From: an uncultured Allofournierella sp.
Lineage (GTDB): Bacteria; Bacillota; Clostridia; Oscillospirales; Ruminococcaceae
Assembly (NCBI GenBank): GCA_944382705.1
Contig: CALWNE010000021.1
Span: 1-16,580, forward strand
Direction: 5' to 3'
Length of the DNA stretch: 16,580 nucleotides
Position numbers and translations under genes: made by a program. Every line of letters begins with the position of its first letter. Within the stretch, counting starts at the first letter, position 1. Of the stretch, positions 1-5,885 are shown piece by piece. The notes under the pieces were generated by a model. The model did no database searches, was not told where the DNA came from, and saw only the letters and a list, made by a program, of their open reading frames with translations.

Positions 1-46
1 CCTCATCCTTACCAAGGATGTGCTCTACCACCTGAGCCATAGCAGC
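1..46 (-). tRNA. tRNA-Thr (GGT), 3' part cut by window edge
   Basis: Read on the minus strand from 46 down, the sequence gives an acceptor 5' strand GCTGCTA, a D arm (GCTC..GAGC), and an anticodon stem CATCC/GGATG around the loop TTGGTAA. The anticodon is GGT, so this is threonine tRNA. The variable, T and 3' acceptor parts lie beyond position 1. It follows tRNA-Asp with only 3 nt between them, so both are cut from one transcript. Confidence 0.93.
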
Positions 47-49
47 AAA

Positions 50-126
50 TGGCGACCCGGATGGGGCTCGAACCCACGACCTCTAGCGTGACAGGCTAGC
101 GTTCTAACCAACTGAACTACCGGGCC
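50..126 (-). tRNA. tRNA-Asp (GTC)
   Basis: A complete 77-nt tRNA cloverleaf with an encoded CCA (complement of 50-52). Acceptor GGCCCGG (126-120) pairs with CCGGGTC with one G-U. The D stem is GTTC/GAAC, and the anticodon stem CTAGC/GCTAG encloses CTGTCAC, giving anticodon GTC. The T arm is GTGGG-TTCGAGC-CCCAT. It is the first gene of the tRNA operon behind the promoter at 157-185. Confidence 0.97.
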
Positions 127-156
127 ATTTGCGTTGCCGCATCAGCGACGATGATT

Positions 157-185
157 ATTATACGATAGCTTTCAAAGAAAGTCAA
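157..185 (-). promoter_or_regulatory. Sigma-A promoter of the tRNA operon
   Basis: On the minus strand, -35 TTGACT (185-180) and a perfect -10 TATAAT (162-157) are separated by exactly 17 bp. Transcription would start near 150, about 24 nt before mature tRNA-Asp. The near-consensus match fits a stable-RNA operon. Confidence 0.85.
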
Positions 186-251
186 CCCTATTTTTAAAAG
201 TTTTTTCCATTTTATTTTTTCTGTCAAACAGTACAAATTCACGGCATAATA

Positions 252-260
252 TGATAAAAT
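252..260 (+). promoter_or_regulatory. Possible extended -10 promoter for the gene at 323
   Basis: TGA-TAAAAT forms an extended -10 element (TGn plus hexamer) about 50 bp before the ribosome-binding site. No good -35 lies 17 bp upstream. CATAAT at 245-250 is an alternative -10. Confidence 0.4.
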
Positions 261-322
261 TACTGTAAACAAAACACTTGTTTTGCTTTGTTGCAGAGAT
301 TTATTAAAAGGTGGTGGACCAT

Positions 323-712
323 GTGGCTGTATCGTGCACAGTCAAACAGCTGGCAGGGCCTCTGTGTGGCCGCCGGTACGAAAAAGAATACCAAAATAAA
401 TTTCGGGACTGCATCTCTTTTTATTACGATGGGGCTGTTCGCTTTGAGCGATTCTGCTACGGCGAAAGTGCCGGCCTTGTGTTTGGGGTTTGGGCCAGTA
501 TGGATTCTCAGGGCTTTCTCACCTACAAACAGCCCCTGGATGCAAGAGCAGACCAGTCTGCTCTGCCCCGGCAGCTCACCCAGGCAGAAGGCAACGCCCT
601 CTGGTTTGATAACCAACGGTGGCGGTGGGAGCTGGTGAGCGAGTTCAGCCAGGATAAGCGAAATGGCTACTCTGCTTTTTCGGTGGCACTGGGCAAGCTG
701 TTTGGCCGCTGA
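323..712 (+). CDS. Small conserved-looking hypothetical protein, about 130 aa
   Basis: I do not recognise this protein. The frame has natural codon use and a dense soluble sequence rich in aromatic residues (CISFYYDGAVRFERFCYGES..VFGVWASMD..FLTYKQPLD..WRWELVSEF..), with no signal peptide or membrane segment. The frame is closed upstream by TAA at 305-307, so possible starts are GTG 311, GTG 314 or GTG 323. I chose 323 because the AAAGGTGG motif (about 307-314) then sits 8 nt upstream. An ATG at 321 in another frame fits the same ribosome-binding site and encodes a protein-like N-terminus (MWLYRAQSNSWQ). One extra base near 355 would join it to the downstream frame, so the true N-terminus is uncertain or shifted. 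The gene lies upstream of the AIM24 gene, with a 122-bp gap that holds no clear terminator. Confidence 0.65.
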   Translation: MAVSCTVKQLAGPLCGRRYEKEYQNKFRDCISFYYDGAVRFERFCYGESAGLVFGVWASMDSQGFLTYKQPLDARADQSALPRQLTQAEGNALWFDNQRWRWELVSEFSQDKRNGYSAFSVALGKLFGR

Positions 713-834
713 TTCCCCTGCGCCGCCGGGATGTTCATTCTTTTTTACAAATCTGTTTAACCAAGAGCCAGCATACCGCTGCAACCATTGCAGCCAAAAA
801 ACTGCGCTCTGTTGCAAACAAAGGAGGTATTTTT

Positions 835-1596
835 ATGGTAACCTGCAAAAATCTGCTGACCAACCCCAACATCCAAACCGTGGCCCAGCTGGGCGGTATG
901 CGTGTGCTGGAGTATGTGCGTGATTTGAGCGTTCGGCCCGAAACTGCCATTGCAAGCTACTATGCTTCTGAAATGAATGTGCGCCGCCGGCAGCTGCTGC
1001 TGGATTTAAAGGGAGACAGCTATGTACTGCAAGCCGGAGCTATGCAGTGGATTAGCGGCAATGTGGAAACCACTACCGGCATTAAAGGCGTGGGGGATTT
1101 GCTGGGCAAAGCCCTAAGCTCCAAGGTAACCAAGGAAACCGCCATCAAGCCGGAATACAAGGGCCATGGCCAGGTAATGCTGGAACCTACTTACAAGCAC
1201 ATTATCTTGATGGATGTGGGCCAGTGGCCCGGTGGCATTGTGCTGGAGGACGGCCTGTTTTTGGCCTGCCAGGGCTGTTTGCAGCAAAAAGTTGTCATGC
1301 GCAGCAACCTGTCCAGCGCAGCCCTGGGCGGTGAGGGTATGTTTAACCTGAGCCTTACGGGCCAGGGTATTGCCGCACTGGAAAGCCCCCTGCCCCAGGA
1401 GGAACTGCTGATGTTTGAACTGGAGAACGACCAGCTCCGGATTGACGGCAACATGGCCATTGCCTGGTCTGGCAGTTTGACCTTTACGGTGGAAAAATCC
1501 ACCCGCAACCTGCTGGGCTCCGCTGTATCCGGCGAGGGATTTGTAAATGTGTTCCGGGGTACCGGCACCGTTCTGATGGCACCCGTCGGCAACTAA
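835..1596 (+). CDS. AIM24 family protein (253 aa)
   Basis: A complete AIM24/DUF124-family protein. The family forms beta-rich trimeric folds; bacterial members have no established biochemical role, and the yeast namesake is a mitochondrial inner-membrane protein. The pattern seen here is the family one: an N-terminal strand region, then VLQAGAMQWISGNVE (about 61-75), the central segment GHGQVMLEPTYKHIILMDVG, the glycine-rich SSAALGGEGMFNLSLTGQGIAALES (about 160-183), and the C-terminal FTVEKSTRNLLGSAVSGEGFVNVFRGTGTVLMAP. It has no signal peptide or membrane helix, so it is probably cytosolic. The start ATG has a perfect AAAGGAGG (820-827) 7 nt upstream. A strong terminator follows, so the gene ends its own transcription unit and is not in the operon downstream. 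Confidence 0.9.
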   Translation: MVTCKNLLTNPNIQTVAQLGGMRVLEYVRDLSVRPETAIASYYASEMNVRRRQLLLDLKGDSYVLQAGAMQWISGNVETTTGIKGVGDLLGKALSSKVTKETAIKPEYKGHGQVMLEPTYKHIILMDVGQWPGGIVLEDGLFLACQGCLQQKVVMRSNLSSAALGGEGMFNLSLTGQGIAALESPLPQEELLMFELENDQLRIDGNMAIAWSGSLTFTVEKSTRNLLGSAVSGEGFVNVFRGTGTVLMAPVGN

Positions 1597-1621
1597 ACAC
1601 TTATTCTTACAGGCTAGCCGT

Positions 1622-1660
1622 TGCACCCTCTGCACCTTGTGCAGGGGGTGCATCTTTTTT
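1622..1660 (+). terminator. Rho-independent terminator after AIM24 gene
   Basis: Arms 1622-1635 and 1639-1652 pair over 14 bp (one G-U) around a 3-nt loop and are followed by TCTTTTTT. The hairpin lies 25 nt after the AIM24 stop codon. Confidence 0.92.
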
Positions 1661-1711
1661 GTCCCTTAGCCCGTTTGTGGCGCTGCACTGCTGGCTTTTT
1701 GTGCACCAATA

Positions 1712-1720
1712 TGGTATAAT
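1712..1720 (+). promoter_or_regulatory. Extended -10 promoter of the LRR-VWA-MoxR operon
   Basis: TGG-TATAAT gives a consensus -10 (1715-1720) with the TGn extension. The -35 region (about 1692-1697, TGGCTT) is weak, as is usual for extended -10 promoters. The site lies just after the terminator at 1622-1660 and about 80 bp before the ATG at 1800, leaving a leader of about 70 nt with no obvious structure. Confidence 0.75.
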
Positions 1721-1799
1721 TAACTCATCTTTACATTTTATATTACACTACGGCCAGGCGGGCGCATTCCCCCTCTGTGCCAGGAAAGGAAGCCCGCCT

Positions 1800-2783
1800 A
1801 TGCGAACCATGCCCGGCGAAAGTGATTGCCTGCTCACCCTCTGCCCCAACCCTCAGGGACTGACTCTGCTCCGGTGCGAAACCGCCTGTGCCCATGTGGT
1901 TGTGCCGGATGCGGTGGAAGGCCAGCCCATCACCCAGATGGGCGCCTATGCCTTCAGCACCCGGTGCCCTGTGGAGTTTGGCCCGGCTGCGTTTCAGGTG
2001 CATCTCTACACCCAAACCCCCGACGCCGCCATTGCCCACGATGCAGCCGCCATTGTGTCGGTTTGGCTGCCCCAATTCCTCACAAATCTTGGCAACTATG
2101 CCTTTTTCAACTGCACCAGGCTGGAACAGCTGCATCTTGGCCCGCAGCTGGCGCAGGTGGGTACCGACGCCTTTATGAACTGTTTCCGGCTGCGCAGGCT
2201 CACCATCTACCAGAGTGCCGACCAGTTTCGTGGGCTGCGAGGGCTATTGCGGGAATATTCCGGCCAGCTGGAATGCGCCTTTGTGCCTGCCCAGCAGCCG
2301 GAATGCCATCTGCTGTTCCCCTCCTTTGATGAGGAGTACGAGGAGATGGCCGCCCCTCATATCTTTCATTACAACATTGCCGGAACGGGGTATCTGTACC
2401 GGCAGTGTTTTGAGGGGGACGCCCTTCAGATGAGCCAGTACGATGCCGCCTTTGACCTGCTGCTGCGCACCCATTCCTTTGAGCTGGCAGTCACCACTGC
2501 CCTGCTGCGGCTGGTGTATCCGGTTCAGCTGGGTCAGGCTGCCCGGCAGCAGTATCTGGACTGTTTGGCTCAGCAGGACCAACTGGCTCTGGATGTGTGC
2601 CTGGCCCAGCGGAACACCCGGCTGCTGGCCTTTTTGCTGGGGCAGAAACTTTGCAGTCCCCAGGCACTGGCCCACGGCTGCCAGCTGGCCCGCACCCAGG
2701 GCAACACCCAGGCCCTGAGCCTTCTGCTGGAACAGACCCGTACCCTGGCACCCAAACCCACCAGCAGCCGTTTTAGCCTGTAA
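1800..2783 (+). CDS. BspA-like leucine-rich repeat (LRR_5) protein, 327 aa
   Basis: The first half carries LRR_5/BspA-type repeats, a protein-binding fold: ITQMGAYAFSTRC (about 44-56), LTNLGNYAFFNCTRLEQLHLG (94-114) and LAQVGTDAFMNCFRLRRLTI (117-136). The second half (about 200-315) is a helical, Leu/Ala/Gln-rich domain with repeated units (AFDLLLRTHSFELAV, ARNTRLLAFLLGQK, NTQALSLLLEQ), resembling an ankyrin-like or helical repeat scaffold. There is no signal peptide or anchor, so unlike classical surface BspA proteins it is probably cytoplasmic. I chose ATG 1800 because AGGAAAGGAAG lies just upstream; an in-frame TTG at 1659 falls inside the previous terminator. It is the first gene of the operon, with 18 nt to the VWA gene. 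A role as adaptor or client of the VWA/MoxR pair is inferred from position only. Confidence 0.82.
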   Translation: MRTMPGESDCLLTLCPNPQGLTLLRCETACAHVVVPDAVEGQPITQMGAYAFSTRCPVEFGPAAFQVHLYTQTPDAAIAHDAAAIVSVWLPQFLTNLGNYAFFNCTRLEQLHLGPQLAQVGTDAFMNCFRLRRLTIYQSADQFRGLRGLLREYSGQLECAFVPAQQPECHLLFPSFDEEYEEMAAPHIFHYNIAGTGYLYRQCFEGDALQMSQYDAAFDLLLRTHSFELAVTTALLRLVYPVQLGQAARQQYLDCLAQQDQLALDVCLAQRNTRLLAFLLGQKLCSPQALAHGCQLARTQGNTQALSLLLEQTRTLAPKPTSSRFSL

Positions 2784-2801
2784 GAAAGGAGGTTTTACCC
2801 T

Positions 2802-4109
2802 GTGAACGAACCCTCTGTATGGCCGGAGCTGGGCCGTAAAATTTTGACTGCGGCCCGCAACGAGCTATATTTGAACCTGCCTTTTTTGGATGCCGCCCTC
2901 TGTTCCCTGCCTTTTTCGGAGCAGCAGCCCACCGACCGGATTGCCACCGACGGCCAACAGCTCTACTACAACGGCTCCTGGCTGGCTCTGCGGTACGAAC
3001 AGGGCCGCTCTCTGGTATGCCGCAGTTTTTTGCACAGCCTGCTCCACTGTATGCTGCGCCATCCTGCCAAAAAGAAAGGCCGCCAGGCCGATTTGTGGGA
3101 TGTAAGCTGTGACATTGCGGTGGAATCGGTGCTGGACCAGCTGGCACTCACCTACCCCTGCCTGACCCCTGCCACCGGACGCCCCCGCCGGGGCCACTGG
3201 TACAGCCAGCTGCAAGAGGGTCAGCCGGTGCTCACCGCCGAGGGCATCTACCGGTTTTTGCGCCGCAACCCCCTGGACGAGCTGGAGCTGGCCAGCCTGA
3301 CCCGTGAATTTTTGGAGGACGACCACCGCTATTGGGACAAGGCCACCCAGGACGAGGAGGAGCAGCAGTCCGGCCCCCAATGGCAGCAGATTACCCAGCG
3401 GATTCAAACCCAGCTGGAAACCACCTTCACCCAGGCTGGCAGCGGCGGCCAGGCGGTGCTGGAGCAGCTGCGGGTGGAAAGCCAGGAGGTTACCAACTAC
3501 CGCTGGTTTTTGCGCCGGTTTGCCGTGCTGGGCGAGGAGATGCAGGTGGACCCGGACGCCTTCGACTACGGGTACTACGCCTACGGCTTGCAGCGGTATG
3601 GGGATATGCCGCTGATTGAACCGCTGGAAAGCCGGGAAAGCCGCCGGATTCAGGATTTGGTCATTGCCATTGACACCTCCATGTCCACCTCCGGCCAGCT
3701 GGTGCGCAGTTTTCTTGCCTATACCTACGCCCTTGTGCGGGACAGCGAGAGCTTTTTTAGGCGCATACACCTGCGCATCCTGCAATGTGACGACCAGATT
3801 CGGGCCGATGTTACCATTACCAACGCCCAGGAGCTGGCCGATTATATGGAAAACTTTGAACTCATTGGTCAGAGTGCCACGGATTTCAGGCCAGTATTTG
3901 ACCATGTGCAGCAGCTGGTGGAGCAGGGAGCCTTTCATCATCTGAAAGGGCTGCTCTACTTTACGGATGGCCTGGGGGTTTACCCTGCTTACCGGCCCTC
4001 TTTTGAAGCTGCTTTTGTAATGCTGGCTGGGCAGGGCAGCCCGGAACGGGTTCCCCCCTGGGGTATACGCCTGCTCATCAGCGAAGATGAATTGATACAA
4101 GGAGCATAA
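2802..4109 (+). CDS. VWA-like protein with N-terminal metallopeptidase-like domain (DUF2201 type), 435 aa
   Basis: This is a two-domain protein of the DUF2201 type. The N-terminal part resembles a zinc metallopeptidase: HSLLH at 78-82, a third His at 87 (HSLLHCMLRH), then DVSCDIAVESVLDQL at 100-114. The expected HExxH glutamate is Ser79, so peptidase activity is doubtful. The C-terminal part (about 285-435) is a von Willebrand A domain with a full MIDAS: DTSMS at 291-295, SATD around Thr360, and TDG at 388-390. The linker (about 165-240) is acidic and Gln-rich. Such proteins are usually encoded beside MoxR AAA+ ATPases and act as their substrate-recruiting partner, as in the BchD/BchI and NorD/NorQ pairs. 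Start GTG 2802 has AAAGGAGG (2785-2792) 9 nt upstream. The MoxR gene starts 4 nt after its stop. Cytosolic. Confidence 0.87.
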   Translation: MNEPSVWPELGRKILTAARNELYLNLPFLDAALCSLPFSEQQPTDRIATDGQQLYYNGSWLALRYEQGRSLVCRSFLHSLLHCMLRHPAKKKGRQADLWDVSCDIAVESVLDQLALTYPCLTPATGRPRRGHWYSQLQEGQPVLTAEGIYRFLRRNPLDELELASLTREFLEDDHRYWDKATQDEEEQQSGPQWQQITQRIQTQLETTFTQAGSGGQAVLEQLRVESQEVTNYRWFLRRFAVLGEEMQVDPDAFDYGYYAYGLQRYGDMPLIEPLESRESRRIQDLVIAIDTSMSTSGQLVRSFLAYTYALVRDSESFFRRIHLRILQCDDQIRADVTITNAQELADYMENFELIGQSATDFRPVFDHVQQLVEQGAFHHLKGLLYFTDGLGVYPAYRPSFEAAFVMLAGQGSPERVPPWGIRLLISEDELIQGA

Positions 4110-4113
4110 TGCC

Positions 4114-5631
4114 ATGAACATCAAACGAGCCAAACAGGAAATCATGGACACCCTGCGGGCCTACCTGGCCAAGGACCAGTTCGGCAACTATCGCATTCCC
4201 ACCCTGCGCCAGCGGCCTTTGCTGCTTATGGGCCCGCCGGGCATTGGCAAAACCCAAATTATGGAACAGGTAGCCACCGAGATGAATCTGGGGCTGGTGG
4301 CCTACACCATCACCCACCATACCCGCCAGAGTGCTCTGGGCCTGCCCCTCATCCGGCAGGAGACCTTTGGGGGCAAAAGCTATTCGGTAACCGAGTACAC
4401 CATGAGCGAGATTCTGGCCTCGGTGTACCGGCTGATTGAGCAGAGCGGGCAAACCGAGGGCATCTTGTTTTTGGATGAAATCAACTGCATTTCCGAAACC
4501 CTCACCCCCATGATGCTGCAATTTTTGCAATACAAAACCTTCGGCAACCAGCGTCTGCCTGAGGGCTGGGTTCTGGTTGCAGCAGGCAACCCGCCGGAAT
4601 ACAACAAATCTGTACGGGAGTTCGATGTGGCCACCCTGGACCGTGTAAAGCGGATGGACATCCAGCAGGACTATGGAGTTTGGAAGGAATACGCCCTGCG
4701 CAAGGGCCTGCACGGGGCCATCCTCTCTTATCTGGATTTGCGCAAGGACCACTTCTATGCCATGGAAGCTGCCCCCGGTGGGATGCAGTTTGTAACGGCC
4801 CGTGGCTGGGAGGATTTATCGGAACTGCTGACCGTGTACGAGACCCTGGGCCAGAAGGCAGACCAGGAGGTGGTGGGCCAGTATCTGCAGCTGCCCCGCA
4901 TTGCCAAGGATTTTGCCGCCTACCTTGCCCTGTACGAAAAATACCGGCAGGTATACCAGGTGGATGAAATTCTGGCCGGCCATATTCAGGGGCTTTCGGC
5001 CCGGGAACTGGCTGCCGCCCCCTTTGACGAAAAGCTCAGCGTGCTGGGCCTTTTGCTGGCTCGGCTGCGGGAAAGCACCCACAATCTGTGGCAGCTGGAC
5101 GAAACCACCAGCCAGGTGCACCAGGCCCTTGTGCGGGTAAAACAGGCAGAAAGCAATGCCGATGCAGCCCTGATGCTGCAAGCGGAACTAATGGCTTTGC
5201 AGCATCAAATCAGCCGCCGCAAGCAAAACGGTGCCGATGGCAGTGCTTTGGCTCCCTTGTTGGCAGCAGCCCAGCAGCTGGAAGGCTATCTCCACCAGCT
5301 GGAGCTGAACCGCCCACAGGATGCCTTTGCATTCTTAAAGGAGCAGTTTACCCAGCTGACCAGCCAGCACAGCCAGCTGGCCGAGCAAACCGGCCAGCAG
5401 CTGGAATACGCCTTTGCCTTTTTGGAACAGGCTCTGGGCGAAAGCCAGGAGATGGTGCTCTTTGCCACCGAGCTTACCGCCGGGTTCCATACTTCCTGGT
5501 ACATTGAGCAATTTGGCTGCCCGGCCTATTTCCGGCACAATCAGTCCATGCTGTTTGACGATACTGAGCAGGCACTGCGCAGCCAGATTGCCGCAGCCCG
5601 CCAGCAGGATAGCCAGCACCACACCCTCTAA
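4114..5631 (+). CDS. MoxR-like AAA+ ATPase with long C-terminal helical region (505 aa)
   Basis: An AAA+ ATPase of the MoxR group. Walker A is GPPGIGKT (40-47), Walker B is ILFLDEIN (117-124, Asp121-Glu122), sensor 1 is AAGNP (Asn159), arginine-finger candidates lie in LDRVKR (175-180), and a sensor-2-like VTARGWEDLS centres on Arg230. MoxR proteins remodel or mature protein complexes, often with a VWA partner, which here is the gene just upstream (4-nt gap, ACAAGGAG ribosome-binding site inside the end of that gene). The protein is well over the usual length of about 330 aa. Beyond residue 240 it carries a helical extension with Gln/Leu/Ala-rich, coiled-coil-like stretches at about 330-440, likely for oligomerisation or partner contact. 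Last gene of the operon; two terminators follow. The substrate cannot be told from the sequence. Confidence 0.9.
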   Translation: MNIKRAKQEIMDTLRAYLAKDQFGNYRIPTLRQRPLLLMGPPGIGKTQIMEQVATEMNLGLVAYTITHHTRQSALGLPLIRQETFGGKSYSVTEYTMSEILASVYRLIEQSGQTEGILFLDEINCISETLTPMMLQFLQYKTFGNQRLPEGWVLVAAGNPPEYNKSVREFDVATLDRVKRMDIQQDYGVWKEYALRKGLHGAILSYLDLRKDHFYAMEAAPGGMQFVTARGWEDLSELLTVYETLGQKADQEVVGQYLQLPRIAKDFAAYLALYEKYRQVYQVDEILAGHIQGLSARELAAAPFDEKLSVLGLLLARLRESTHNLWQLDETTSQVHQALVRVKQAESNADAALMLQAELMALQHQISRRKQNGADGSALAPLLAAAQQLEGYLHQLELNRPQDAFAFLKEQFTQLTSQHSQLAEQTGQQLEYAFAFLEQALGESQEMVLFATELTAGFHTSWYIEQFGCPAYFRHNQSMLFDDTEQALRSQIAAARQQDSQHHTL

Positions 5632-5740
5632 CTCCCCCAGCCGGTGCAGCTGGCCCACCGCCTTTTGTTAAAAAACAGTTTGCAGGCACCTGCCCCCCCT
5701 GCCCTAAAGTTAGGCTTGCTGCGGGGAATTTGCTGCTTGC

Positions 5741-5778
5741 AAAAAAGCATGGAGGCACCCGGTCCGCCATGCTTTTTT
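5741..5778 (+). terminator. Bidirectional hairpin terminator after the MoxR gene
   Basis: Arms 5741-5752 (A6 then GCATGG) and 5767-5778 (CCATGC then T6) pair over 12 bp around a 14-nt loop. A-run and T-run flanks let it act on both strands, ending the LRR-VWA-MoxR operon on plus and backing up the minus-strand diguanylate cyclase gene. Confidence 0.85.
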
Positions 5779-5801
5779 ATTTTGCCAAAGACAGATGCAG
5801 C

Positions 5802-5837
5802 AAAAAGGGCCCCCGCTAAAAACGGGGGCCCTTTTTT
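5802..5837 (-). terminator. Bidirectional terminator between converging units
   Basis: Arms 5802-5815 and 5823-5836 pair perfectly (A5-GGGCCCCCG with CGGGGGCCC-T5) around a 7-nt loop. It lies about 49 bp past the stop of the minus-strand diguanylate cyclase gene and has T-runs in both directions. It is probably the main terminator of that gene and a second stop for the plus-strand operon. Confidence 0.9.
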
Positions 5838-5885
5838 ACAGCCTGCTCCAGGCCATTTTGTATGTAAGTTTGTGGGATACAGGCA

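Noticed and set aside
1659..1799. Earlier TTG start for the LRR gene
   Set aside because: It lies inside the AIM24 terminator and upstream of the operon promoter; ATG 1800 has a proper ribosome-binding site.
2865..4151. Long minus-strand open frame (428 codons) opposite the VWA gene
   Set aside because: Antisense shadow of a gene with clear domains; low-complexity Gly/Leu/Val/Gln composition and no start signals.
5741..5837. CRISPR-like or repeat array after the MoxR gene
   Set aside because: Only two unrelated hairpins with T-runs are present; they are terminators. No regularly spaced repeats occur anywhere in the window.
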